Part shown: piece by piece, positions 31,237 through 43,602 of the stretch
Layout: each line of letters begins with the position of its first letter
Position numbering within the stretch: position 1 is the first letter of the stretch
Origin: Azolla caroliniana
Lineage: Eukaryota; Polypodiophyta
Assembly (NCBI GenBank): GCA_043228905.1
Contig: JBHGNT010000012.1
Coordinates: 17,546,001-17,610,000 of the forward strand
Length of the DNA stretch: 64,000 nucleotides
Reading direction: 5' to 3'
Notes under the pieces: generated by a model
Seen by the model: only the letters and a program-made list of their open reading frames with translations
The model's database searches: none
What the model was told of the DNA's origin: nothing
Position numbers and translations under genes: made by a program

Positions 31237-34200
31237 CCAAATCTCATAACTTTGTGGGTTTTTTATGTCAAAGACTTGCTGTAATAAGGGAGCATCATAT
31301 CCCACTTGCGAAGCATTACACCCCAAATTCATAGGAAAGATAGAGAATGCTTGTAATTATGGCTGACTCAGGGTATATCTAGTGGCACACAATGCATGAA
31401 GGCTGGTTACCTATGTACGGTAATTGTAAATCTGGAGGTGCATATACTAACGGCCGAGCATGAGATATAGATTCATGAGACATTTTGTTAAATTATCTGC
31501 CGTTGAGGAGAGCTCTGTTCAAACAAAACAAAAGTATTTGGTAGTTGGGCAACCAACTCAACAGGTAGTAGTAGTCAACCCGTGGGTGAAAAATTAAATA
31601 AAAAGATATGGCGACACGATAAGAATGGATGATATGCATCATATGCTTTACATGCTTGTTTACTCATGAGGTGTATTCAGTCTCCCTTGGATGTTAAATA
31701 ACCTCTTCTTTCTCTCATGTTGTGCTCAAATGTCCAACATATACTCTTTATCTTAGGATAATTGTTCCATGCTCCAAACTTGTGAGAATCTCCATCAAAT
31801 TGGCAAAAGGTGAGCCACTATCATTGTTATGCCTTCGTGTTTGGAATTACCTTAGTGGCAAGCCGTTAGTTATCAACACAAGGTCATGGACTCAAATATT
31901 TACATTCACACATCTTTGCATACCAGGAATGTCTTCTCTTAACGTCACGCCACATGGATGCATCAAACTAAAGATTGGGTGATACATCAACATTGGATAC
32001 AAGGTACAAAAATCAATAAGAGCAAAAGCCTCTCATATGGTTGGGTGCTTGACATTATGAAATGGTTTACAAGATGGGGAGGTAAAGATTTCTTGGAGCT
32101 CTTAAAAGTATGTGATGATCAAGGATAGATTACAAGAGGCACTAATGATGAAATGACAAGATGTTAATACGTCAAAATTAGAATGTTACATGCTCTTAAT
32201 GTTGGCTCCAATACAAAGTGAAAATCTGTGAATGTATCCAACTGCATCTTATTACCCCCATGAACCTTGGCTCTTAGAGAACCGTAACACTTAAACTAGC
32301 TCACACAAGTTACATGTAGGCACAACATCAGTGCATCGTCACCCAAGTATGAAGATATGCAAAGTATGCAATGAATACCTAGTGGAGGATGGATATTACT
32401 TACATGCTCAACGTATATGGTAATTTGTGAGAACTAGGAACTTAATAATACTTAAATGTGAAATGCAAATCCCCGCCAAGAAGGGTGGGCACATGTATGC
32501 ATGCATTATTTTCATATGGTGGATTTTTTTATTAATGATCAGATTTGGTCTCCTCTTGGATGATAAAAAATATATTATATTATATTATCTCTCTCTCTCT
32601 AAAATGGGACAATAGATTGCAAATGGGAATCTTTCAAGAAAGTCAAATAGTTCAAGATCGTTGACAAATATAAAAGTGGTCACACTTATGTTGATTGGCA
32701 TCACTTAATTAACATTGAGAACATCCCTCTCAATTGTAGCGACTCATCAATGACAATTCTAAAACCTAATCCACGTCTGACAACCAACGACGGATTGGAT
32801 GCATCTTTTGTAACGATCCAACCCATCTATCCCACACTTCTTAGCCATTCATTAAAAATTGAAGGAATGAGTTGAGAAAGAGGATAAGTACCAATGTATT
32901 TTAATTTTAAACAAGGGAAGTACATTTAGAAGTATCCAAGGTTTAGAAACGATCCGTTTGGGTGGAGACTTGGCAAAAATCATAGATCTATTCTCAACAT
33001 AGGTTTTAGATTAATTAGATCACCTTTATGACGTAAAGGACATTCACAGCTAAAATCTTGCATTAGTATTGTCCATCAAGCTTTACAAACTTGACCTCAT
33101 CAATGAACAATTCTTTATTGTGACCTTTCTACCTCTGAATGTGGTAAGTCTGTTGTCCCAATCAATTGTAGTGCTCCCGTACATAAATCTATTGCCATCT
33201 ATTTTCACCTTCAAAGTTTATTTGGATCCATGATCCAATAACATGGGTGGCATGACTACACAAAGTTTTAATTTCTAAGAAAAGCACTCAAGTTTATCAA
33301 TTCATTGATTGGACATGCCAATAGAGAGACTTTTCTTTGAATCCTTTTAACAAATGTGTCAAGAAATTCAGAGATGTGGGCATGTGTTTTATAAATTTTT
33401 GAGAAAATCTCATGTCCATATCAACTCGAACAACCTCATGTGGTACTAATGTTTCAACCTCCATTCTTCGTGGACAATCATCATAACTATAATCTTTCCA
33501 TGTTTCTCTGATTCTCCACATTGCAAATTGAACATTCGCTTACATGTATCCAAAGGAAACACATTCATGCAAAGATAAATGACACTAGTTCCAAATAGTG
33601 ACTAGCTTAGATTGCAAACTAGCATGAGTTGCATAAGCTAACCAATTCGAGTTTTTACTTTACTTATTGATCAAAATACATGCAAAAAATTATGTATACC
33701 TTCCAACAATGAGATATAATGGAATCAAGATAATCTTCATATTCTTACATAGTAAATGTAGACATACGTCTTGGTTGGCCCAAGTATTCTATATCATCCA
33801 CTTCCCATGTAGTAAGTCATAACAATTCGTTTGTCCAGCTTGCCTCATTGATGGTGACTTTTTCTCCCTTGCGCAAGCTAAATGCTATGAAAAGACTATG
33901 TGATATATTGTATTTTGAAAATTGAAGATGTCGATGTGTTTGGGAGAATGGGTTTTTCGGGGCGATTCACCAGAAACACACATAAATTGAACAAAACTTT
34001 GTAAGTCACACTAAATCACCCCATAAACACGTGAATGAACAATTTGTTTCGAAGTGTAGCTAACAAGCTATTTACATGTAAGAATTTACCTACACACTGA
34101 CACACTGAAAGCGTAGGTATTTTTGGAGCCAAAACTCATCACGTTATTGACAAGTTTGGCTTTGTTATATCTCCCACATGAGAAATCATGTCCATGCAGA

Positions 34201-34549
34201 TACATCCCAATGATAATGTCTCTCCATCTCAACCTCCACATATGGCATGACACAAGCCAACTTCACAGTAAACAGCCAAAAGAGCAGACATCAGAAAACT
34301 ATGGAACCAATATGGGTTCATTCTAGGCATTATCAAATAGACTACTAGCCTTTGTCACAGGTGGGAATCCCATACTTCCAACCCACTTTCCATACAAAAC
34401 TAATCTTCTGGCAAGAGTCCAACTTCCAAAAGTGGTGATCACTCAGTGATTCATGAGGAATCTGGTTCCCATAAGAATCCTTAATCACCTCCTTACACCA
34501 CCTAAAAATGCATTCTCCATGCCTATTTGATTTTTGAAAACCTCTATTT
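31237..34549. other. Intergenic, no gene recognised
   Basis: AT-rich. Short ORFs at 31722-31982, 33297-33521 (minus) and 34345-34590 (minus) carry no recognisable domain. A short (CT)n lies at about 32588-32600. Confidence 0.5.
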
Positions 34550-36949
34550 TCACCGAGCAGCGCAATAACATTTTCCATCCTCAAACACATGAAGGGAGTC
34601 AGGATCTTTGAGTGTAATCTTTCGTCTCTCTAATTTTGATATAATGGCTATGGCAGCATGGCAGTCAGCACAAATAGGCATGCTGTTCATGATATGTATC
34701 GTTTCCTCTTGGAAGGCATTTACGAGAGCACATGCAATGGCAAGAAACTCACTTTTCTCAGACAGTGTAGCAAAAGCATATCCCTTTTGTGATGTTTTAA
34801 GGATGATATCATTAACCTTCGCATGGATAGCTCTATTATTTTGACAATGTATTGTATCTCTGAGAGGAAATGAATGGATATTTCCACTCACATCAACCCA
34901 CACACTAGCTCCTTGATGCTTTGAACAAGCAGTGTATTTCATCCTCATTGCTTCGACCCTTTCTGCATCCTCTTGCATGCCCGCAGCTACAAAAGTATTA
35001 GCCATAAGAACATAAGCTGCAATACAACTATCATCTAGTTGTACTGTTTGATCAAAAGCCAATCTACCAAGCTCCACATTTCCCCATTTTCTACATGCAC
35101 CTAATAATGCAAGCCAAACCGCTGGATAATCCGAAGATGGCATCACTTGAATAAGTGACAATACCTTGTCAAAGAGTCCTGCACAGCCAAGCACAACCAC
35201 CATGCAAGTGTAATGCTCAATCTTTGGAGTAACACCATATTGTTTTTGCATGTCCCCAAAAATCATTTGAGCCTCATTCAATAGGCCTGAATGGCAACAT
35301 GAGGTCAAGACACATAAGAAGGTTACCTCATCTGGAAAGATGGCTTCCTTTTGCATCTCTTCGAAACAGCTAAGTGCTTCAGGACCTAGCCCTTGTTGGG
35401 CATATCCAGAAACAAGTGCATTCCACGCGATTACATCTCGATGAGGAAGCTCTTTAAGCACATCTCGTGCTTTTGTAAGTGCACCACATTTGGCATACAT
35501 ATCGACCAAACCCGTACCAAGCATGATATCCTTCCCTAGGAAACCCCTACTCATAATCTCGTTGTGAATTTGTTTACCTTTGTCTATAGCGCCTATGCTG
35601 CCACAAGCCTTCAAGACACAAGTGAAAGTGACTACATCTGGAAAGAGGCCCTCTCTCTGAAGGCGTCCAAAACAGTTCAGTGCTTCGTGGCCTTGTCCTT
35701 GTTGTGCATATCCACCGATAACCACAGACCAAGAGACTACATTTTGCAGAGGAAGCTCCTCAAGCACTTGCTCAGCTTTTGCAACGAGACCACATTTGGC
35801 ATACATATCCACCAGAGCAGTCCCAAGCACAATATCCCACTTTAGCAAGTTGGCATCTCTAATCTTGTCATGAACTTGTTTACCCTTTTCAAAAGCCCCT
35901 ATGCTCCCACATGCCTTCAATATACAAATGAATGTGACAGCATCTGGAGAGAGACCCTCGCTTTGCATTCGTTCAAAGCAGTTCAAGGCTTTATGACCTT
36001 GCCCATGCTGTGTATACCCAATGATTAGAGCCGACCAAGACGAGGCATTTCGCATGGGAAGCTCTTCAAGTACTTGTTGTGCTTTTGTGAGCATGCCGCA
36101 TTTGCAATACATATCCACTAAAGCATTCCCCAGCACAACATCACTTTCAAGGAATCTTAGGCTCACAATCTCATCATGAATTTCTTTTCCTTTGTCAATG
36201 GCTCTACAAGTGCCACATGCCTTCAAGATGCAAGTGAAAGTGATGGCATCAGGAAAGAAGCCCTCACTTTGCATCCGTTCAAAACACTTCAGTGCTTGAT
36301 GAGCTTGCTGATGTTGGGCATATCCTGCAATCAATGCAGACCAAGAGATTGCATTCCTGACTGGAAGGTCTTCAAGCACTTGTTGGGCTTTGGTAAGTAG
36401 GCTACATTTCACGTACATACCAATTAAAGCATTTCCAAGCACAACATCCTTCTTTAACCATCCCCTACTCACAATCTCATCATGGATTTGTTTGCCTTTT
36501 TCTATTGCTCTTGCACTTCCGCATGCTTTCAGGATGCACGAGAAAGTGATTGCATCGGGTGAAAATCCCTCGGTTTGCATCCGATCAAAACAGTTCATTG
36601 CTTCATAATTGTGTCCTTGTGTAGCAAAACCTCCAATTAGTGCATTCCAAGAGACTATATCTCGAAACGGAAGCATGTCCAGCACCTCCTCTGCCTTGGC
36701 AAGCACACCACATTTGGCATACATACTTATTAAAGTGCTGGCCAGGTAAGGATTCTTTTCGAGTATTCCCCTTTTCAGAATATCAACATGTAGTTTAGTT
36801 CCTCTATCAAGATCCTTCTTTCTTGAGCAATCCTTCAGTAAGGCCACAATAGCAAAATCCTCACCACCATTTCCGTTGTTGTTTCGGAACCCATCTGTTG
36901 GAAGTGCAAACGAGCATCTCCTTGCCATGTTTCTAGTCTGGATTTCCAT
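34550..36949 (-). CDS. PLS-E-DYW pentatricopeptide repeat protein, altered deaminase
   Basis: Intronless 799-residue organellar RNA-editing-type PPR protein. PDAITF-like landmarks at residues 131, 233, 335, 437 and 539 show that P-L-S triplets repeat with an exact 102-residue period, and the units are very similar. The E region starts near 605 (PAVWLALLGACRKWGNVELG); the PG-box region reads HQGASVWVDV, lacking the usual Pro. The DYW domain follows. Its first active-site motif, HSE in canonical enzymes, reads K732-S733-E734, while CxxC (C760, C763) is kept with the normal 28-residue spacing and the second zinc set (H787, C794, C796) is present. The chain ends AAR rather than DYW. Deaminase activity is therefore doubtful, although RNA binding could persist. 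It may act with a separate active DYW protein. Confidence 0.93.
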   Translation of the reverse strand: MEIQTRNMARRCSFALPTDGFRNNNGNGGEDFAIVALLKDCSRKKDLDRGTKLHVDILKRGILEKNPYLASTLISMYAKCGVLAKAEEVLDMLPFRDIVSWNALIGGFATQGHNYEAMNCFDRMQTEGFSPDAITFSCILKACGSARAIEKGKQIHDEIVSRGWLKKDVVLGNALIGMYVKCSLLTKAQQVLEDLPVRNAISWSALIAGYAQHQQAHQALKCFERMQSEGFFPDAITFTCILKACGTCRAIDKGKEIHDEIVSLRFLESDVVLGNALVDMYCKCGMLTKAQQVLEELPMRNASSWSALIIGYTQHGQGHKALNCFERMQSEGLSPDAVTFICILKACGSIGAFEKGKQVHDKIRDANLLKWDIVLGTALVDMYAKCGLVAKAEQVLEELPLQNVVSWSVVIGGYAQQGQGHEALNCFGRLQREGLFPDVVTFTCVLKACGSIGAIDKGKQIHNEIMSRGFLGKDIMLGTGLVDMYAKCGALTKARDVLKELPHRDVIAWNALVSGYAQQGLGPEALSCFEEMQKEAIFPDEVTFLCVLTSCCHSGLLNEAQMIFGDMQKQYGVTPKIEHYTCMVVVLGCAGLFDKVLSLIQVMPSSDYPAVWLALLGACRKWGNVELGRLAFDQTVQLDDSCIAAYVLMANTFVAAGMQEDAERVEAMRMKYTACSKHQGASVWVDVSGNIHSFPLRDTIHCQNNRAIHAKVNDIILKTSQKGYAFATLSEKSEFLAIACALVNAFQEETIHIMNSMPICADCHAAIAIISKLERRKITLKDPDSLHVFEDGKCYCAAR

Positions 36950-37306
36950 GAATCCTTAAATGTTTCGAATTGACTTCACACCTGGAACAAGAATGAATCG
37001 ATCTCTTTTTTTTTTCTTGAAGTGCATCTATTAAAACAAAACGAAAATACAGAAAAACCTTGGCATCCCTACTACAATAGTGAGGATCTTATGGCAAGGT
37101 AAACCCTCTAAAGTGATGTAAGACTAGCTGACATAATGACAACTCCACAGAGATCAGATGCGAGAACTGCCAAATTCAATTTCCTACCTCACATTTCATG
37201 CTTATAAACCATCTCAAGAATCATAGATATAAATTCAGTCTCCAGTGGATCATTATAGAATGTATCTGTAACTTTCTGTCTCTCATGGGTCAATTTTAAT
37301 ACATAT

Positions 37307-37356
<50 letters not shown>

Positions 37357-37840
37357 TTCAATACGCCTATACCACCACTGAAAACGTACCACGGAGTCAC
37401 CATATCAGGCACAGTGTAATGCTAACAATAATGGAAACCGCGAGCACAGGGATGCAGGTTATGGAGATCATTGCTTGCCATTTGCAATCCATACGACACC
37501 CAAATGCACTTTGTGAACTTCACCTCGCTCCATCACACAAACCAACCTAGGTTATGATATCCTATCACAACCAATCAACCAAATACATATCAGTGCTGCA
37601 CTTCATGATTGTAAAGCATCTCCAAAATCGTTCCACCACATGCATTGAGATCATTATCATGTCCGATCTGTATGGAACACAACTGCACTTTGTGAACATC
37701 GCCTCCATCCACCACCACAACAAACCTCAGATAGGATGTCCTCAACCCACACATATTAGTTCTGCAGTTCATGCTCGTAAACCATCTCCAAAAACCATTG
37801 CAGAACATGTATTGCGATCATTGAAGTGGACATTTAGGAA
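36950..37840. other. PPR upstream region, no other gene
   Basis: Contains the presumed promoter and leader of the DYW-type PPR gene (minus strand) and a (CT)n microsatellite at 37311-37350. Two imperfect copies of a segment around TGCAC/GTGAACNTC with CCTCCATCC occur near 37500 and 37690. No reliable TATA box was identified. Confidence 0.5.
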
Positions 37841-37859
37841 ATCTAGGGTTTTTTTAAAT

Positions 37860-37975
37860 TTTGTTTCGGTATGGATAACATGAATTCACCCATATTTTGC
37901 TCCATAGGCCGATTTTTTGGCCTTCTCGCAGACGTTAATATATCTTTCAGTCTTTCTTTCTCAACAACTGTGGCA
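37860..37975 (+). mobile_element. Short LINE 3' end copy ending in CTTT repeats
   Basis: ATGAATTCACCCATATTTTG and then GCAGACGTTAATATATC match the last ~100 bases of the LINE 3' end seen at 55230-55330 and 390-470. It too ends in a CTTT-rich tract. Confidence 0.6.
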
Positions 37976-38072
37976 TTAGAAGTTCACATACCTTGGTGGG
38001 TACAATTTGCAGTAAATAAGGGAAATGCAATCTCCATTACCCTTCCCTCTCTGATTCTTAAGACCATATCAA

Positions 38073-38095
38073 GGGTTTAGGGTTTAGGGTTTAGG
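38073..38095 (+). repeat. Interstitial plant telomere motif
   Basis: GGGTTTAGGGTTTAGGGTTT plus AGG is just over three units of the plant TTTAGGG repeat. A single further unit lies at about 40982-40992. This is too short to be a telomere. Confidence 0.8.
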
Positions 38096-38252
38096 CGGAA
38101 CCATGGAAGCTTCGTTCTATCTCCCGTTACAAAAAAAATCATATGCTATTTAGAGCTTCCATGAAATTCACAACACAAACAAACATCTCTGTAATTTCAA
38201 ACTCTTCTTCTCCTAGGATTATCAAAATTCTCTGCGAATGCCCCTCCATTAT

Positions 38253-38277
38253 CCCCCCCCCCCCCCCCCCAAAAAAA
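38253..38277. repeat. Poly(C)18 followed by poly(A)7
   Basis: A long homopolymer pair just left of a LINE remnant. The exact length may be affected by sequencing. Confidence 0.85.
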
Positions 38278-38341
38278 GACTCTTTTTCTAAACTTCCCCA
38301 AAATACCCCTGACTCTCATAGACTCACTCTGAAAACACAAT

Positions 38342-40930
38342 CACGACTGGAATTTTTTGGAAGGTACTATGCATCGCATGGGCTTCAACAAGGCATGGAT
38401 TAAGCGTGTTTCTTGTCTTTATAGGAATGCACATAGTCATGTGTTGTTGGCAGGAGGAGTAGAACCTCGGTTTAACATCACTCGGTCCGTCCGTCTGTCA
38501 GGGATGTCCACTTGCTCCATTTTTGTTTCTCTTGTTTGAGGAAGCAATGCATGCATTTCTATCAACACAATCTATGCGCTTGCGTGGTTTGGCGATGCCA
38601 ATAAGTGGACACGATATATTGGACTCGGAGTTTGTAGACGATACTTGCGTTATATGTGGATAGGACTCTAATGAATTTGCAACATGTAGAAGGGGCTTTT
38701 GTTACAGTTTTGTACAACATCCGGAGCTAATCTAAATTGGGAAAAAAGCGTTGCATTTTGGGTGAGCAAGGAATCACCGCCTCGTTGGGTACCGCATCCT
38801 ACTTTCCAATGGACTCAAAGAGGAGTCTCGATTAGTTATCTTGGAGTGCAAGCCGGGATTGATTTGGCCCTAGAATTACATGTTGTGCCGTTATTATTAA
38901 CTTTGAGGAAAAAGTTATTCTTGTGGAGCCATGCTAAGCTATCTTTGGCCGGTAGAGTGATAGTTGCCAATCATATGCTACTATCTACGGTGTGGTATAT
39001 AGCTTCCTCTTGGATCTTTTCAAAATCGTGCATTGGACAAATTCGAAGGCTGGTTCGGAATTTCATATGGGCAAGGGAGGATAGGATTCATGTAAGAGCG
39101 AAGGTGGCATGGTGTACGTTGATAACCCCGAAGCAACATGGTGGTTTGGGAATTATTGATCCCCTAGGTCAATGCATGGCCTTGTTGCCAAAGATAATAG
39201 TTCGTGGCCCTTTACTAGGACACACCCCTTGGAAGCAATTGCTTATGCACACACTGTATCATTGTGCTCCGGCTATGGGTGGATTATGGGGATGATAGTA
39301 TAAGATGGATCTTTATACTAGACTAGAAATATATTATGACTAGGAATTGGGAAGACAAATTTTTTAATAGTCTATTAAGAGCATGGGAGCATGTACATAA
39401 AGGGTTGGGACATGGGATACCAACATGTGAGGAGGAATACGTGAGACAAAACTTAGTGTGGAATCCGAATATGTGTTTCCCGTCAAGGCACATGTTGGGG
39501 TCCTGTACGAGATTGGGTTGGGCCAAGTTCAATGCAGGGCTAGAAGCGTCGGTTGATGCGTGGAAATTCTTTCTTACTTTGCATATAAATGAAAGGTTGG
39601 AATATTTTACCTCCATGAGAGGGGGGTGGACTATGTGGGACTAGGTGCAAGTGGTTTTTGGGCACTCATCCTCTATGGTATTGTCATTTAATCCTCCCAA
39701 GTGGGAAGGGGCATTTACGAGGCTTCAAGTGATGGTGGGGGTAAAGCTATCTTTGTCTTGTGAACGGTTTCAAGACTATGATGTGGAGGAAGATGGCGTT
39801 ATATGTAGATCAACGATACAACCAAATATCTTGCAATATGCTACATTCTCTAAAATAAGGGTCCTTGCTTATGATGGATCTAAGTGGATCATCGACCCAC
39901 AAGTCAATATAGTCATGGAACATTGGAAATTGAGAGTTTTTGAAAAGAAACCTTGATAAGGTTGCAATAGGATCTGGGGGAATTTTGGTGGAAAGATCCA
40001 TTTGACCGTTTGGAAAAACGGTGTGGTTTTTTTCAGTACTCAGTTAAGAATGGATGACACATTTTGGCAGCTCAACACAGGACTACACTATGGGCTAGTC
40101 AATTTTGGACCCATCAAGGGGTCACATCCAAAATTTTAGCAAAGTTTTGGAGGACATTATGGGCAAGGAAACAAGATAGGAAAATAAATGTCTTCCAAGG
40201 GCTAATAATACATAGAGCATTACTGGTCGGCCAATGGTTGCAACAATCAGGTGGACCAATTGCATGCATCTATTGTAGTTGCCAGATAGAGACATTGAAA
40301 CATTGCTTGTGGGAATGTTAGGCTGCACAACGAGTTTGGAGAAAAGTGTTTTGTGTAGGGATGAAGGTTTTTCGTGGGGTATAGTAGTATGGGCTACGAT
40401 AGCACAAATATTATTAGAATTCAAAGAGGAAGGATAAGGGTGGTGCAACGAAGTCATATGGAAATTCCTTATATGTTAAAGGCAATGCAAGAGGTATGGG
40501 GCTGTTATGCACCACCACAATGTGGTTTATTTGGAGTGCTAGATGTTCTAAGGTGTTTGATAATACTATAGTTCATTGCGTGGAAAGTGTACAGAATGTC
40601 TGGATGCATATGGTGCATACCTTGAAAGGGCGGTATGATGAAATTAAAGGTGAGACAGATGTTGCAGTGTTGCAATACCTCGAATTTATCCCCTATTGGA
40701 AGAAGGGCCCTTTTCTCACACTACAAAATGCAAGACCCATGTGGTGCTTAGCACCACCAGTATGGTTGTTCACACCACCGATTACATAACTACGTTATTG
40801 AGTGGTGGAGTGTTGATACTATCTATCTTTTAGGGATGGGAACCCATGGCAAAGTACAACATATCAAGGGAAGCTTGACGGTAGGTCAACATTCTTGTAA
40901 AAACTGTTTATAACTAATGAAAGGATATTT
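38342..40930 (+). pseudogene. 5'-truncated L1-type LINE, broken ORF2
   Basis: Several frames together read as the 3' half of a plant LINE ORF2. They contain a reverse-transcriptase segment (HRMGFNKAWIKRV, then RSVR near 38.49 kb and FVDD near 38.64 kb), the post-RT region (NWEKSVAFW, SYLGVQAG, KLFLWSHAKLSLAGRV, GGLGI; 38.74-39.15 kb) and a zinc-binding C-terminus with C-x2-C-x8-H-x4-C (CIYC ... HCLWEC near 40.27-40.32 kb). Frameshifts and stops are scattered. The domain matches that in the LINE split by the copia element. Both ends are approximate and I could not identify a target duplication. Confidence 0.8.
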
Positions 40931-41303
40931 TCAAGGAATATATATATATATACATAATACATATATAACATTTTCAAGAGTTTAGGGTTTAGGATATAGA
41001 GATGGAAGTGTATTTGATTGAAATAAGAAAGGTATCTCACTGTATTTTGGAAAATTTCCTAATTTTAAACTTGCAAATTATTATAACAATTTGCTCCACC
41101 TTCTATTCTTCTCGAACCACTAAGAATCAACAACAATTTGGTTTCGGCTTAACTAGTTTAGCATTGTCCAACCCAAACCAATTTTGCTTTAACCAGTTTA
41201 GAGGAGTTCAAAACCTAAACCGAATCGAACCCTAAACCAATTACTAATTTATCTCTAGTTCATTTCTTCTTGAAATGGCATCTCGTTGTGTGTGTTTTTG
41301 TTG

Positions 41304-41485
41304 CTCTCTCTCTCTCTCTCTCTCTCTCTCTAAGTTTTTGGGAATGTATGGATGAGGTGCCTCTCTCTCTCTCTCTAAGTTTTTGGGAATGTATGGATCC
41401 AGGAAGAGGTGCCTCCCTCTCTCTATCTCTATCTCTCAATTTTTAGGAACAATGTAGGAATGTGGCACCTCTCTCTCTCTATCAA
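41304..41485. repeat. CT-rich interrupted repeat
   Basis: (CT)n runs alternate with TAAGTTTTTGGGAATGTATG, which appears twice (from 41331 and about 41377) and again in weaker form near 41437, giving an imperfect ~50-70-bp tandem structure. Confidence 0.75.
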
Positions 41486-43602
41486 TTGAAAAATATATAA
41501 TTGACTTGACTGGTTAATGAAGGCTCAAACCAATTAAGATAACTCTATAATTGAAGTACTTGGGTGGCTTCTCTAGATTTAGACAATAATGAAGTAAGTT
41601 TGCAACTTTGAAGAGCATTGGGAGTATTCTTAGCAGGTTTCCAAGTATGGTTGCAATGAGGATACCTTTCCTGGCCAACTAAATAATAAAGATAAAATTG
41701 TCAAGACTTGGGAGTCCAAAATTTCTCAAACTTATTAAAGATGACATTGTTGGGTGGTATTTGTTAAGCGAATGTTCAAGATTCTAAAATGGATCCTTTC
41801 ATTACAAAGGGTAACATGTCCATATCATTGTATCTGTTTTACCTTTCTCAAAGGGAGGAATCGCCGATGATGAAATGCAACTCTCTATGCATTGCTTCTT
41901 GAGTATTAACGCTAAAAGCTTGATGCAAATGTGTAGGCAATAACACTCGAGTTTATGTTAGATAGGCTTGAATCTCCAAACAAATGTTAAATAGCCTTAG
42001 GGAAAATAACTTTGTAAGATAAGTATAAAACTCACCTTTATGACTGTTCTCACTTAATCTAGAGTGCTTCTTTGAGTTTTCTCTCTTTTAGTCACTCTTG
42101 TATGAACATTATTTCATTAGTTGAAAATGGTTTTTCTCATTCCTATGGTGAGACTATTGCATTCCCTAAGCCATTAAGGTCTTCGTAAGAGTATAACTCT
42201 TAAGGATATTTTTAAAATTCTTAACCTTGGTTAACAAATGTAAGGTTAATGGCTGAATGCCTCAGTGACCAGATCAATTTTATTTCTTTAATTTTTGCTT
42301 GATTGTATTTTAATTTTTTACTTGCAGTTTCTAGGTTTCCTTAACCACATGATTATCTTTATTTGGGTTGTCTTCCTACCTAGCTAACCATACAAAAAGA
42401 ACAATGGAGTTTAAGAGGATTTTCTATTTAAATATATTGAAATATTCCTAAGAAAAGTTCTAGAATATTGACAAGCCCAACAAAAAGTACTTTCAATTGC
42501 TCTCTCAAAGAAACACATGCACCCTAGAGACACGCGCATTAATGTGTTCACTCTACTTGATGCCTTCACTCTAATCATTCTAAAAACCTAGGTGAGAGAT
42601 CCCATTATGCTTTCTTTGTGACATTATTCTAAAGAATCAAGCTTATAGGTCAAAAACAGTTTCGCAAAGATATCTATAGTGGTTCCTTGGAGGGCAACTG
42701 TTGGTTGGTCTTCATTGACATGAGATAATTAGATGTAAGCTTTTCGTAGGCAACAATATGTCATTTATCTATGTCTTTTAAAGCTTAATACCATCTCCCC
42801 TGCAAAACAAAAGAAAAAGATTGTTACTTTTCTCTATATTCTTGACTCCTGAATCTTAACACCTACCTCATCACAAGAACAGAAAAACTAAGGTGTCCAG
42901 ATAATGGTTTGTTTGTATCACTAAACCACCTAATCAGTTACAAACTTTGACATGTAAGATTAGAAATAAAACCCACAACTTAGCTGCTTTACATAATTTG
43001 AATAAACATGCAAAAAGATGACACTCGGATATCAGAAACAATTTTACAAATGCGAGCATTCATTATCAATAATAATACCATGTACAAACCAAGATATAAT
43101 TCCTGTGAAGAGCCCTAAGAAATTTTGCATACAAGAGAAATAGTAGGAACAAAACCTACCTTGCATTTTCATTAGCTACTTTACATCATTTTGATCAGGC
43201 AGTATTGTCATATAGAGTTTGTTTTACAAAGGCTAGCATTGTCAAATAATACCTGTTCTCAGTCGGAAATACTTATGAAAACACTATATACAAAAAGCAT
43301 CATGATATAATTACTGTAAAAAACTGTCCAGAACAATTTCATGTTTAATTGGATTAATACAACATACACTTAAAACCGGAAACTCCATAACCAAGCATGC
43401 TATTCTGGCTTGGTATTTTACCACCCTAAGCTTTCGACTGGAAAAAACCAGGGGCATCAGGATGTGAAGACCAAAATCTGCCAACCTAATTCATCTGTCT
43501 CGAAACTGCTGAGGTTCCAAATGCCATGGGATCTTTCTGAAACTCAAGAAAACATGTATTTAAGTCACATCCATGAATTTAACCATGTTACATGATTTTT
43601 CA
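41486..43602. other. Intergenic and kinase 3' flank
   Basis: AT-rich DNA with no recognisable coding segment. The right end should include the 3' UTR of the minus-strand kinase gene. No unambiguous poly(A) signal was assigned. Confidence 0.5.

Noticed and set aside
38073-38095. Chromosome end or fusion point
   Set aside because: Only three telomere units are present, in one orientation, inside ordinary repeat-rich DNA.
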